DNA from: Mastigias papua | Lineage: Eukaryota; Cnidaria; Scyphozoa; Rhizostomeae; Mastigiidae | Reading direction: 5' to 3' | DNA: 64,000 nucleotides | NCBI GenBank assembly: GCA_964019165.1 | Contig: OZ025279.1 | Span: 8,136,617-8,200,616, forward strand | Notes under the pieces: generated by a model | Databases searched by the model: none | Told to the model about the DNA's origin: nothing | Seen by the model: only the letters and a program-made list of their open reading frames with translations | Translations under genes and position numbers: made by a program | Part shown: positions 1-17,525 of the stretch, piece after piece | Layout of the letters: every line of letters begins with the position of its first letter | Numbering within the stretch: the first letter of the stretch is position 1

Positions 1-1268
1 AAAAATTTAAGTGTCGATGGAGGAGCTTAGTGAGATTTTATGAAGATACAGTTCCATATAGGCTCCCCTGGTAGCACCATAACTGGTGGGAGTTGAGTAA
101 AATATCGAACTGTAAAGATGTAAAAGTCATTGCTATGATCATTGGAACATTGGGAACGATCTCAGTCGATTACTGTCAAAGATTGTACTATCTAGAATAC
201 TATTGAAATAATAGTAACGGAATCAAGACAGAGCAGTTAAAACTATATTGATTTGCTTACAATGTGAAGCCAATTTCAAAAAAATTATAAGATCCATTGG
301 TCTATGTCGTAACTAAAAGTTTTCATTTTGCTTCTACACATAAGCTATTATAGGTTTGTGTCGAAAATTCTTCAGTACTTTTAACTTTTCTGACTGTTGC
401 GGGTAGTCCGTTGAAGAGATTTGCAGCATTATTCCTGTAAGTGTTGGAAGCACGTAATGACTAGCTGAATGGCGCAGTGGATACATAATTTCCCAGTACA
501 CAGGAATGCCTGCTAGTTTACATGGAAACTATATTAAGCTTCCAGAATTGAAAAGAAGATCACAATTTGTGTCCGCACGGACAGGGGGAGGGGGATGTTA
601 AGTAAAAAGCGGATAGGCATGGACAATGGAAGTGGCAACATTGTTCGGACATCCTTTATGGATGACCCCTTATCCCAAATAGAGCGTTGACTATGTTCAA
701 CTACGACCAACAGAATAGTAACTGAATTGTATGTTGACATTTGGTCGAACTCCCCAATTCAAGATAGATTTCCTGCTACTTTTTACATAATTTGTATAGA
801 CATTAAGAGCGTGACGCCCCCACGCTCCCAATTGGCACATCACTGATTTTTATGCATCCCCAAAGCAAATTACGTTGAAAATTGCTTACTACTGTATCTC
901 GTAAATTTATACTTACTACTTGAGTCCACTTTGGGCACTATGGACCTCAACCCTCAAAGCACTGGACCAGCCTCTTTCCCAATGGGAACTGCCTCTTATC
1001 AAATTGGATAGAGCTCTTCGTCGTGTAGGCTGGGACTACAGGTGGCACTTGCAACTACCTCAGAAGAAACGAAAGAAACTTCGTACTACTGGTGTTGAGC
1101 AGTAATGATGTAAGCAGATAACTCATTGAAGAACATTCCAAGTTGTAAAATTTGCTGTAGGAGTCCGGTGTGACTCGATCATTGGACTTTCGTCAAACAA
1201 AGACAAGTGGGCTGCAAGATACAACTTTTAACTTCCTAGCAACGTCCCTTGGGAGTACCAAAGACAAT
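1..1268. other. 5' flank of GIPC, no gene assigned
   Basis: No convincing coding exon. The stretch 920-1105 is richer in GC than its surroundings and has an open frame of about 60 codons without an ATG, but I recognise no family in any frame. The frame of the GIPC start codon stays open back to about 1170; I treat that part as 5' untranslated because GIPC proteins begin with a short Met-Pro-Leu start, which appears at 1269. Confidence 0.4.
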
Positions 1269-5945
<4,677 letters not shown>

Positions 5946-8600
5946 TGCTGGTTCCTTCCAAAAGTTTGCAAAAGACTATATATTGTAAAAGTAAGCTTTT
6001 AATTAACATGTTGATGTATACTTCTTCTGAAAATGTAATATGAAGTATGTGCCTCTTTTCGAATACCATGGCCCTTGGAGGTCAACTACTGATGCCAGAT
6101 TCCTCTGCATGGTGATGCAAAATTGTTTTGTACATTTCTTTCAGATAGGAGAGGTTTTTTTGCTTTGTCAGTTTGACTGTGGCTGTTTTTTGCAGATATT
6201 CATCTATCATAAGCAAAGAATGTGGCATATACAGCCAGAAGAGTACTGTATTTTCTTGAATAGAAGCCGTGGCTTCTATTTTTTCTCGAAGAAAAAAATT
6301 GCAGCTTCTATTCAAGGGTGGCTTCTGTTCAAGGGCGGCTTCTATTCAAGGGCGGCTTCTATTAAATTCGAGTGACAGAATTTTTTACTCATTTGTTTTC
6401 ATATGAAGTAATTGCAATGCAAGGAAATGTATTCGAAAAAGAGATTTCAGAGCATAAGGCAAACATTTGTATGAATTGTGATTTCAGTTGTGAATACGGA
6501 ATTGAATGGACTTCAGTTGGAATTGAAATAGTGTTATGTGTGCTGCAATAGATTCCCGTGGTTGCACACAACAGTTTCATGTAGACAAATGGCAGCTTCT
6601 TTTCAAGGGCGGCTTCTATTCAAGGGTGGCTTCTATTTATTTTCCAAAGAGAATTTTTGCGGCTTCTATTCAAGGGCGGCTTCTATTCAAGGGCGGCTTC
6701 TATTCAAGGGCGGCTTCTATTCAAGGGCGGCTTCTATCCAAGGGGGGCTTCTATTCAAGAAAATACGGTATATGATTATCTTAGCAATCAGCCTTGCATC
6801 GTATTACTGGAGACGTTTGCCACAGCATTCATTGTTTTTGTCTTTTGTTATTTCGAAAATGGTGTTATTGAGGATAGTAACCTGTAGGTTTATTGTGTGT
6901 TTCTGCTTGCATCAAATTATTGGGCTTCTATGGCATGACTTGATGTTTATAGAGAGATGATGATTTCTCTGACTGTTGCAGTAGGATACATAAAAACCTG
7001 CAAAAATTTCCTCAGTTATCAAGAACCTAAAACCTGACATCTATATTTTAATTTAAATTACTTGGAGCATTTTCAGTCTAGTATTCTAGCCAGGTTCTTA
7101 TGGATAGTTTCGTGAATAATTTACCCTCTTTACCATTCAATGCTTTCCAAGTATGCTCCAAGAACATTTCATAGACAACTCTGATCTAGGTAGGGTTTGC
7201 GAGGATGCGTTAGTGCTAGGAACCTGGTCTCAACATTTTAGAGTCTTATGTGCACGTTTCTATTGTAACTTTGAAGAGATTTGCTATTTACATGGTTGTC
7301 ACAGAGCCTTGAAAATTTCCCTGTCTTAGGACAGTCGTTGAAAACCTGGAAAAGTTTTGGGAGACCGTTGAAAAAGTATTGAAGTTAGGGAGAAGTTGAG
7401 GAATATTTTTTGGTTAGTTTTTGTCTTAATGGTCTGGATATCACAGTCTGATAGTATTTATTGGCTGTAAATACGTGATGCCTGTCCATCATACTTATCA
7501 CACTTTTTTCATCATGTCTTTATTGTATGCCATTGCCCTGAAGTAGCAATGTAGTCAACATCCTTGCAGTAGAATGGATGTGACCACAAGCTGTGACCCT
7601 TACTAGGCATAGCCTGCTACAGTCCCCTGGGGACTTTGCTTTTCATGTTCTGTGGCAACTATGATTTATGTTATAGGTCATTTGATGCCTTAGAGATTGC
7701 CATTGCCTACTTTTAACAGAAGAAAATTCCTTAGCACACTGGCATCTTGTTCCTTTTTTGTAGAGCATTGCCATTAGTGATCACTGTATGTTCAAAAGAG
7801 TAGCACTGTAGGGAGAGTTAAAATGTTATCAAAAACATCTATTTGGTTTTAGATCATTGCATTAAGAATGTATTATTTCATATTAGTTCTAGTTAAGGTA
7901 TTGCTGCAATTATATACTGGGGTCCATTGCAGTTATATTGTGTTGAATGCATGTACACTGTTGTAAATATCACTGTCATACCTATCTGTAGTAGTTCTAA
8001 TGAACAGGCATTGCCACTTCCTTATTCATAACTAGCAACAGGGTTATAAAATAATTTGTTTGTGGAAACTTGGGGATTTTAATTGTAATGTAATTGTGTA
8101 TGTAATGGTGTATGTACTGATTATTTCCAATTGACTCTGTGAAAATATTGGGTCATATTGTAATCTCATATAAATAACTGTGCAGTGTATTGATTTACCA
8201 TGGGATTGTAAGTTGTTTAGCTTCATTGATTTGAAATTGTAACACCCTAGAACAAACTTACGTCTCTCAATGCGTTTTCATCTTATCTGTCTGTAATTAC
8301 AACTCTCTGAGTCATTTCACCTTATGTTGAAGTCACTGGATATCTGTTAGCACACATATGATATAATTTTGACTCATATTACAGCATTAATGCAGAAGTA
8401 CCTTAGCATCTCTGTCTTTTTGTTTGTTCCAAATACAAAACTACATTCCACGCCTTTGTCAGGACACTCATCATGCTACCTTTACCAGAAAAACCTCTGC
8501 TCTAGAAAATGAAACCTGAATTATTTCAAATTAAGCATATAGCGGGCCACCTATGGGCCCTATAATAGATTATTACTTAAATATCAATTGATAAAATATC
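5946..8600. other. GIPC 3' UTR and downstream flank
   Basis: No second gene seen. The segment matches the DNA downstream of the partial GIPC copy (31807-34905) over most of its length. The main exception is the insertion at 6246-6768. Confidence 0.6.
6246..6768. mobile_element. MITE with internal 17-bp minisatellite
   Basis: The ends are inverted repeats: the left begins CTGTATTTTCTTGAATAG and the right, read on the other strand, begins CCGTATTTTCTTGAATAG. A TA flanks each side (6244-6245 and 6769-6770). Inside both ends are tandem copies of a 17-bp unit, GGCGGCTTCTATTCAAG, at about 6300-6361 and 6597-6750. The matching place in the duplicated copy, near 32358, has a single TA and no insert, so the element arrived after the duplication. 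The TA target suggests a Tc1/mariner-type mover. No coding capacity. Confidence 0.85.
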
Positions 8601-11580
8601 AATTTATGTGATAGAGTAAGCTAGGTGTAGTTTGAGTCATTGGGTAAAAGGGGTCACTTGCTACTTTTGCTGGTTTCTCACAACTGCTTGCTCCAGTTTG
8701 ATCACAGTTGCCATTTTAGATCACACCAGCAATTCTTTTAAATGGTAGCCATATTCAATTTTACTTCAATTAGTATAATAAAGTACTTCAGTGATGACAT
8801 CGCAAAGATCTGTTTTTTAGAATGTTTATCTTTTCACCATAGGAACTCAAAGAGCACTATAACATAGCCCTGTGTTTGAAATTTCAATCAAATAGCTTGA
8901 AGATGTAGTGAAATATGGCCATTTGATGACGGGAGATATAATACTCTAAAAAATAGATATTTTGTGTCATCACACTCATGTACCCTATTAATGCAAGCTG
9001 AGGAAGACGTCGAGGAGCACGTGTGTAGTTCTAATGTCACAATATGAAATTCATCTGGATTTATGATCAAAAATGATTTTTCTTAGACAACTGGTGAAAA
9101 ATCTAGAAGAATGAAGCTATTAGCTGGGGGGGGGGGGGGGGTGATAAATTGCTCTGATAAAAACATAAAAAATTAAATTTTAAGATTCTTGAAGTTACTT
9201 GGGTAATATGGGTCGCCCAACTCTATTTAAGAGGTGTAACATTGTAGGAAGACAACTTTGTCTCCAATGATGTCTTATTTGAATGGTTTTCAGTTCGTTG
9301 GACTTCTATGTAAGTATAATGCATTGAATACTAATTAATAAAACCATTGGGGCGCTTATTTGGAGAGGGGCGGCTATTTGGCGGTAGGCAGGCTTTTTTG
9401 GTCGTTTACCGTAGTTGTAACACATGAATCAAATCTTTGCAATAGTAATTTGATGGTATTTTGTAGGTTTGAATTACTACTGTTTTTAACACCACGTTAT
9501 AACGCAAAAACAGATAGTAGAGTAGTGTAAAATAGCAGGATTTAACAGGATACAAATATACAAAACAACAGGATTAGATTACGAAAATATACAGTGTCTT
9601 TTTTGTTTAAACCAGACTTGTCTTTAGTCGGCAATTCCAAATACGATACTCTAAACACGATCAACTCCTAACGACGACTTCACATAGCGACTGACTACAT
9701 AGAACATTGCATGCTTAATTTATATTAACACCCATGACGTAACAAAATAATTATAACATATGACGGAACTAAGGGAGCAATGCAGTGACATGGTAACACA
9801 ACACAACAAACAACTGTGTGCTAAGATTAGATAATACGTCACGGACAAGTTAAGTAATATGATGACAGTAATTGCGGAAGAAGGTGATGATGCAAGACAA
9901 CAAAAGATGGAACAAATAGGAACATAGAGCTAACTTTACGTAACATGACGAAATGAAAGATAGAAATATAACTAGTATTATAACAGTAGCATAAAATTAA
10001 GCAAAGAATCTTTCTTCAAAGAAACCCAGTAACTGGAAGCTGGAAAGGAAAATTCTTAGAGCGACAATATGAAAAATGATGCTCAATGCATCATAACTAG
10101 TCAGATACGACAGTGGTAAATAAGGTTAGCAATTTATATGAAACATCTGCATATGAATACGCGTGTCCAAAATGCATTTCCAACAGCATTGACTTTGGTG
10201 AAGATATTTATTGTGTAGATTGCACATAGTGGATGAAAGGTAGTGATGCACTTTACATTGACCTGTTTTGTCGAGCAATTTAAATCAATGAGCTGTTTTT
10301 AAGCAAATTGAAAGGTCGTATAAATTTTTAAACAAGTGACCCAAACTGCCCAGGTAGTGGTTTTGAATCTGGCAAATTTTTATTATGTTTTGAAGAGTCT
10401 TCCTGGGAATACAGTATAATCCATTGAATTGATAACTTAAAATTAAGCTGTCAAGCTACCATCTACTCTGCTGTTATGATTTATTGAAAGAATACAAACC
10501 CTTTCTCTGAGATATTAGACGTCCATTTCTAAAGGCTCTAGAAAGTGCCCCATATTATTCCTGTCTACCCTACTCAAGAGTAGTTGTCGGAGGTGGAGTG
10601 AGGGGAAGGGTGTTGCATGAAATCAATTCCATGCTTGCAATTTCTTCAGAATAGCAGCTCAAAAAAGCATTGAACCTACAGATCAATACGACAAAACGAC
10701 AGTGGACTTAATAAACAGTCGTTAGTAATGTCCCCCTACTGGTTCATTAGAAATCCTGCTACGCCTATTATCACATAATATCAATTGGGCACTAAATGTA
10801 TAGAGAGCTATGTGTTAGTATTTTAGAGATCCCTTCGTACTCTATATCTCCTGATTCAATTGCAGTAAACCATTGTAAAGACGAATTATATACTGTTAGT
10901 TGGTGGTGTCAACTATTTGGGCAATCGAAATTGTATGTGAATTATTTACCATATGAAAGCTTATTCCTTAACGTCTTTCAACATCAAAGCCAACATTTGG
11001 CTTCGATTACCAACAGTAGCTAATTAAGATAAAAAGGTATACCAGGATAGTCAATTATGATGGAAGAAATGACAGCTATAATCACACGCTTTATTATCCT
11101 TTGTAGTCTTTCAAGTTGCCGCCACAGTTGTAGCCGCTGCGCTGTCGAATATTGAAAGATGATGAACTTGGAACGCTTATATGCATTCACCTAAATGTGT
11201 TGTTGTTTGTATCATTAATTGAACTTGGAAATATTCGTTGCTGATTTTATTTTGCCCTTAAATCTTGTCTCATTTAATAAAGACCAGTTCTAACACACAT
11301 ATCAAGTCTTCTTCGCCACGTCCCCCACCCCTTATCGGCTTGCCCTGCACAATGCCAAAGGAATAGCTGATGCTCTATGAATGAAATAACTTTACGACTG
11401 TAATACAAGACTGACTACACAACAAAGACTACTTACATATATACAAATACCGTAATTGATAACTCTCTCTAGTTTGTGGTGGGTGGGGCCACCTCTGGCC
11501 TTGAGGGCGTAGCTTTTATAATGGATGATATTCTTGCGTAAGTCTCAGACCAGTCTCAACATGATAAACGCTTGAAGTTA
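8600..11580. other. Intergenic DNA, nothing recognised
   Basis: No ORF with family resemblance. A run of 16 G lies at 9126-9141. Around 9350-9415 there is a G-rich phrase (GGGGCGGCTATTTGGCGG) similar in style to repeats near 36900 and 39950, but I could not define a unit. Confidence 0.4.
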
Positions 11581-12140
11581 TCAAGGAATGATCTCAATAG
11601 CATGGACTAAGGGTCAATCAAAAGAAGTGGCAGATCTCAACTCCAAGCGCTAGGTACATGAACTCTCAGCTGATGGTGTAAACTCAGGCCTAAGTATGGT
11701 AGGCAAAACTCATAACTTGGAACCCCAAAAGGATAGAAATGGTGTTCACAGACTCATTGCTATGTCATGGTACCTGAGCAAGTTGTTCCTGATCGATCTA
11801 AAACTCATTCATGTGGACAGAGAGTGAAGATAGATGCTTTGAGAAAAATTTAAGAAGCTGCTATCCCATGCTCCTGATCTCAAGTACTATGATGTAGATA
11901 AATCTGTGGTTAGTTGATTTGATCCAAGCCAGTCAAAAATTAGAGCTATACTTCTACAAGATGACAGACCTATTGCATATACATCTGTTACTCTCACCAA
12001 GAGAGGGCGAGAGAGAGTAAAGTGGGTCATAAATCATGAAAGATATGCGTGCTATATTGTTTTGAGCCATTTCCTTTGGTATACTGTCTGTATGGTATTC
12101 CTCTACATAGACGGTTCTTGTTCGATGCATGAATGACATG
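11580..12140 (+). pseudogene. Decayed Ty3/Gypsy-type RT/RNase H fragment
   Basis: With frameshifts, the + strand gives the stretch just after the reverse transcriptase core (LGMV, then LSHAPDLKYYD near 11870-11890), followed by the RNase H start from 11886 (FDPSQSKIRAILLQDDRPIAY). The usual DASQSGLGAVLLQDG signature is recognisable, but an in-frame TGA at about 11915 precedes it. No LTRs, protease or integrase were found nearby. This is a short dead remnant. Confidence 0.6.
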
Positions 12141-12706
12141 CCGTTGAGTGGGAAAAACTACGAGTATTTTGTTTACATCCTACGATTCTCCTGCAAAACA
12201 AGCAACATGATGTCCTCGGAGAACAGCCAGCAGGGAAGCACATGCAAAGTAGGAGTCCTCTCGACAATGATCCAGAGCGTGGAGTAAACAGGAAAATATG
12301 AAGTTTCGAAAATATATCAACTTTTACATCACCATTAACGAGGGTATCCCTTGGCATAACAGGAAGCAACAATTTTCAAAATCGGACAATCCAGTGATGA
12401 GAAATGGAATTTTGAAGTTTGTCAAAATCTCAAGTAGTTGGTTACATTAGAGTTTCCGGTACAACGTACCGTTTTGAGACAACTTTAAGAATCATAAATC
12501 AGCCCATAAACGAGCGATTTTCATGATTTGTGCACCAAATAGTAAGCAATCAAGGTGTGTTTAACATTAGTAAAATATTGTTAAGTTGAGTGTAGGATCA
12601 TGGGCTGGTAGGCACTGTTTTGATGCTTACGTTTTGCAGCAAAGTTTGCAAGAAGTCTCTACTTAATGGTAAAAACAAACTTCTAGGTAATTCTAGGTGT
12701 TAGGTA
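12140..12706. other. Left flank of the Tc1-like array
   Basis: No feature recognised. It ends with the TA (12705-12706) that forms the outer left target site of the array. Confidence 0.4.
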
Positions 12707-12983
12707 CAATCAATGCCAAAAGTCTTGGAACACTTACTGTATTTTTTGATCTGGCTGGTGAGCGTTCCCCTCTCCCCTTGAAAACAATGTTGATTTATAC
12801 AGGTTTTATACACAGTAAGTAAGTCAAATTGCATTCACACAACTGTCAGCTAACCCAACCGTTAATTCAACATTGTTCTGGGGGGTAGGGGGGGCGTAAT
12901 CCGTTGTGCTTCACCGGAATCTCATAATTGTCACAGAAAATGCTGCGGTCAAAGGGTGTTCCAAGGACTTTTGGCAGTGATTG
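12707..12983. repeat. Module A, copy 1 (277-bp inverted-repeat unit)
   Basis: Left end CAATCAATGCCAAAAGTC, right end GACTTTTGGCAGTGATTG, near-perfect inverted repeats of about 27 bp. No coding potential. It resembles free-standing MITEs of 242-280 bp at 33307, 42380 and 51783. This copy has TA on its outer side and TC on its inner side. Confidence 0.9.
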
Positions 12984-13602
12984 TCTGAGACAGATACTGC
13001 CCATGCAATAGTATGACAATAAAACATATATGTATCATAGGGTTTTCCATGGTCCTGATTTCAATGGAAATATTTCCAAATCGATATCTCTATTGGTTTT
13101 GGCAGGAGCCATGGTGGGGTACGTGAAATGGTAGCATTTTCACTGTGAGAGAAAAACTATAAATGTTGTAACAGAACATCACGTTCTATGTCAAATTTTC
13201 TGGTATGGATTGAAGAGTAGGTTGTATGCTATAAAAACAGAACACTGCTACTGGAATGCCATTCAGTGCACTTCGCTGCACCAAAAACGAACTACAGCAA
13301 AGACGTCGAATCTTCGAGCGATACACCACTTTTTGCCCCTGCAGAAGCACCCATCTCTTTCGTAAAAGCCTCTGTTATACAAGATTGTGACATTGAAACG
13401 ATGCAGGTACGATGGGGCTTCTTCTATTTCAAATAGTAGTCCCAGCAACAGGAGCAGAAAATGCCTCCCCATGCGGTCATTGTTTCACAAAGATGTTGTT
13501 GCAATAGTGGGCATAGGCACGTCACTTTTGTAAACACTATTGTTCCTCCGTAGCGTTGACAAGCTACGGTGTCATTGTAATGGTAGCGAAAGTGCAATTT
13601 GG

Positions 13603-13996
13603 CCACGGTTTACCATTTCTATTTTCCCTTCTATCCTTTACTGGTAGTAGGTACCCAAGAACGGACAATGCTAAAAGTGGTACATCGATATGTACCTTCA
13701 TGAGATGACGCGAAAATACATGTCTATTACTCGTACCTTAGTGAAATCTGGGAAATAGCCACGGTTTACCATTTTACGCAGATAAACATGAATAGGATCA
13801 AAGTCAGATTTCAAAAAATGGTAAACCGTGCAGTTTTTCTCGTTTTTCTCAGAAAATCTAGAGCAGATTTATTCACAAATATAGACAGCTGTAGTTTGTG
13901 TTCATGTACCACTTTTTCCAAACTTGCAGCAATATCGAAGAATTCATTCGTATTTTATAAGGAAAACTAGAATGGTAAACCGTGATGGTAAACCGT
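13603..13996. promoter_or_regulatory. Cluster of a 12-13-bp motif in both orientations
   Basis: CCACGGTTTACCATTT occurs at 13603 and 13759. Its reverse form ATGGTAAACCGTG or a close variant occurs at about 13818, 13972 and 13985. Five copies within 394 bp, two forward then three inverted, lie on the 3' side of the transposase gene. The same cluster repeats 3,192 and 6,384 bp further on. Clustered sites of this kind can be transposase-binding sites or folding signals; which applies here is unknown. Confidence 0.5.
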
Positions 13997-14333
13997 TGGA
14001 ATATACCATTGGAGACGGAATCCAATTCAATGCGACTTTGGGCTGAATTGAGTTTAATGCTTTATAGGTATAGGGCCGCAGTTTTTTTAAGCAAAAGTGT
14101 GGCATTGGGTCGTTTAAGGCCATATTAGAGGAAAATTTTTCACTTATCTACATAATTCCATCGTCTCCTTATACAAGTCAAAGGGCGACTGGTATTCATT
14201 GAGGACACCTTGTTGAGGACACCTTGGGAGACCATAGACAAGGGAAAATTCGCTGTAATACTGCATAATTCATATGGTTTAAATACTAATGAACAAGCTG
14301 TAAGATATAATATTGCAAGTAATTTGAATGAAT

Positions 14334-15413
14334 TCAGTATTTAGTTCTATATCCACCAGACTTTACAATTCTCTGTAGACGAAGGGTCATTGTCTCTACA
14401 GTGCGGTCAATAATAGATGCATCATACTGGAGAAGTGTACTCAAGACCCTTTGTTTAAATGATTCAAAGTCCTCCCTGATAATTTTTCGCTTCAATGCAT
14501 CCTCCCTAAGACTACGCTTAATATTATGAAAAATATTTTCTATGGGATTTAGGTCTGGTGATCTAGCTGGTATTTCTACAAGTTCAGCACCAATTTCCTG
14601 CAAGGCATCTTTCGCTACCATACTTCTTTGGCTTGGGTCATTATCCATAACAAGCAGTAATTTCTCCTTGCGTTTTAGCACTGCACAATCCATTAAGACC
14701 TTTTGTAGAGTTCCTTGCACAAATTTGGCAAACCAAGGTCCGTTCATCTTCTCATATTCTTCAGCAAGAACCACTCCTGTTGAATGTGAGATGCCCACCA
14801 AAAGATGCAACGAACGTCCCCCTGGTAAATTTTTCGATCCTTTGCTCGTATATTTCAGCCCTTCATTGCTTTTCCTCCAGACTTTTCCACCAGCACATAA
14901 CGCATCTTCATATGGCTTTTGATTGTGCCTAAAAGAGACACCGTCCAAATACAGAAGAACCTCGTCTGTCCAAAAGTGTGTGTTATAGTTTTTCAGAGCT
15001 GTTTTTGCATACCGCACTCTGCGTTGCCTGTCATCTGATGAAAGTATACCTTTTCTTCTGGATCTCAAAAAATGATACCCAGCATCATTTAATGTACGTA
15101 CAAGAGTTCTGTAGCTGATGCTTGTGATTTCACACTCTTTTGCGACGTCAACGATTCTGACGTTCGGGTTCTCATCTCTCATTTTGCGGAAAGTTCGAAT
15201 AAATCTGCCCTTGACTTTCTTCGTCATCAATGTTGGTCGACCCGTTCTCTTCTTCGTACTTTGGCTAGAAAAGCCCTCCCGACATATCCTCACAGCACTT
15301 GATGGTGAGATACTACAGCGTCGAGCAATCTCCCTGTACGACAAGGAGGACTCTCGTCGAAGGTAGCAGATATACGCTCTGGCTTTGGCACTAATTCTTA
15401 CGTGAAATACCAT
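14334..15413 (-). CDS. Tc1-like DD34E transposase, unit 1
   Basis: 359 aa, intact from ATG to TGA. The N-terminal half is a paired-type helix-turn-helix region (SLSYREIARRCSIS near 23-36, then RTGRPTLMTKK with a GRP linker near 56-66). The catalytic core follows: D150 in WTDE, D257 in MDNDP, E292 in SPDLNPIEN, with 34 residues between the last two, hence DD34E. VWRKSNEGL near 178-186 matches the Tc1 VWRKP box. The DNDP motif is followed by SQRS where most Tc1 proteins have KHTS. Expected activity is cut-and-paste transposition into TA. Nothing visible disables it. Family assignment is strong; activity is inferred only from the open frame and triad. Confidence 0.93.
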   Translation of the reverse strand: MVFHVRISAKARAYICYLRRESSLSYREIARRCSISPSSAVRICREGFSSQSTKKRTGRPTLMTKKVKGRFIRTFRKMRDENPNVRIVDVAKECEITSISYRTLVRTLNDAGYHFLRSRRKGILSSDDRQRRVRYAKTALKNYNTHFWTDEVLLYLDGVSFRHNQKPYEDALCAGGKVWRKSNEGLKYTSKGSKNLPGGRSLHLLVGISHSTGVVLAEEYEKMNGPWFAKFVQGTLQKVLMDCAVLKRKEKLLLVMDNDPSQRSMVAKDALQEIGAELVEIPARSPDLNPIENIFHNIKRSLREDALKRKIIREDFESFKQRVLSTLLQYDASIIDRTVETMTLRLQRIVKSGGYRTKY

Positions 15414-15898
15414 TTTGTCTCAGTTATTCTGATGCGTGGCGTAGATGAGTATTAGATATATGACACCTTTCCTTAGATTCCCCTTTTTACCACTTAGACT
15501 TTTCCATTCGCCATATTGCACGGACAGGAAATTAGTGGGTTTGAATAGAAACTGTATGCCATATGAGTAAAATTTGTCATGTATTGAAGAGTTTCCTGCT
15601 GCCAGTATGTGTTTACTACGTATTAATCACTTGTTTTTATTGCACGAGTGTTCGATACTGACAAGAACGGGGACAAAGAAAGACAATTATTTGTGACTAA
15701 GAGACAACTGCGACTATAAGAATAATACACCTAAATTAGCAACTCATGAGGTAGAACTCTATGAACCCCTTTAATTCTACACCTTCCCCCCAATATATGT
15801 AATTTTAGATGGCACCATTGAACTCAGCACTATGGAAAACCCCCACCCCCCACCAACTATTTCCTGTACACCTCAACGTTTTACAGATTTTCCTCAGA

Positions 15899-16175
15899 CA
15901 ATCAATGCCAAAAGTCTTGGAACACTTACTGTATTTTTTGATCTGGCTGGTGAGCGTTCCCCTCTCCCCTTGAAAACAATGTTGATTTATACAGGTTTTA
16001 TACACAGTAAGTAAGTCAAATTGCATTCACACAACTGTCAGCTAACCCAACCGTTAATTCAACATTGTTCTGGGGGGTAGGGGGGGCGTAATCCGTTGTG
16101 CTTCACCGGAATCTCATAATTGTCACAGAAAATGCTGCGGTCAAAGGGTGTTCCAAGGACTTTTGGCAGTGATTG
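15899..16175. repeat. Module A, copy 2
   Basis: Same 277-bp module as at 12707. Both sides are internal: GA precedes and TC follows, so the inverted symmetry runs outward beyond the module (CTCAGA|CAATC and GATTG|TCTGAG) and there is no TA duplication here. Confidence 0.9.
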
Positions 16176-17525
16176 TCTGAGACAGATACTGCCCATGCAA
16201 TAGTATGACAATAAAACATATATGTATCATAGGGTTTTCCATGGTCCTGATTTCAATGGAAATATTTCCAAATCGATATCTCTATTGGTTTTGGCAGGAG
16301 CCATGGTGGGGTACGTGAAATGGTAGCATTTTCACTGTGAGAGAAAAACTATAAATGTTGTAACAGAACATCACGTTCTATGTCAAATTTTCTGGTATGG
16401 ATTGAAGAGTAGGTTGTATGCTATAAAAACAGAACACTGCTACTGGAATGCCATTCAGTGCACTTCGCTGCACCAAAAACGAACTACAGCAAAGACGTCG
16501 AATCTTCGAGCGATACACCACTTTTTGCCCCTGCAGAAGCACCCATCTCTTTCGTAAAAGCCTCTGTTATACAAGATTGTGACATTGAAACGATGCAGGT
16601 ACGATGGGGCTTCTTCTATTTCAAATAGTAGTCCCAGCAACAGGAGCAGAAAATGCCTCCCCATGCGGTCATTGTTTCACAAAGATGTTGTTGCAATAGT
16701 GGGCATAGGCACGTCACTTTTGTAAACACTATTGTTCCTCCGTAGCGTTGACAAGCTACGGTGTCATTGTAATGGTAGCGAAAGTGCAATTTGGCCACGG
16801 TTTACCATTTCTATTTTCCCTTCTATCCTTTACTGGTAGTAGGTACCCAAGAACGGACAATGCTAAAAGTGGTACATCGATATGTACCTTCATGAGATGA
16901 CGCGAAAATACATGTCTATTACTCGTACCTTAGTGAAATCTGGGAAATAGCCACGGTTTACCATTTTACGCAGATAAACATGAATAGGATCAAAGTCAGA
17001 TTTCAAAAAATGGTAAACCGTGCAGTTTTTCTCGTTTTTCTCAGAAAATCTAGAGCAGATTTATTCACAAATATAGACAGCTGTAGTTTGTGTTCATGTA
17101 CCACTTTTTCCAAACTTGCAGCAATATCGAAGAATTCATTCGTATTTTATAAGGAAAACTAGAATGGTAAACCGTGATGGTAAACCGTTGGAATATACCA
17201 TTGGAGACGGAATCCAATTCAATGCGACTTTGGGCTGAATTGAGTTTAATGCTTTATAGGTATAGGGCCGCAGTTTTTTTAAGCAAAAGTGTGGCATTGG
17301 GTCGTTTAAGGCCATATTAGAGGAAAATTTTTCACTTATCTACATAATTCCATCGTCTCCTTATACAAGTCAAAGGGCGACTGGTATTCATTGAGGACAC
17401 CTTGTTGAGGACACCTTGGGAGACCATAGACAAGGGAAAATTCGCTGTAATACTGCATAATTCATATGGTTTAAATACTAATGAACAAGCTGTAAGATAT
17501 AATATTGCAAGTAATTTGAATGAAT

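Noticed and set aside
6300..6762. Regularly repeated 17-bp units considered as a CRISPR-like array
   Set aside because: The units are contiguous tandem repeats without unique spacers, inside a MITE of an animal genome.
14542..15366. Plus-strand ORFs of 126 and 82 codons, repeated in each array unit
   Set aside because: They lie antisense to the transposase gene and have no family resemblance.
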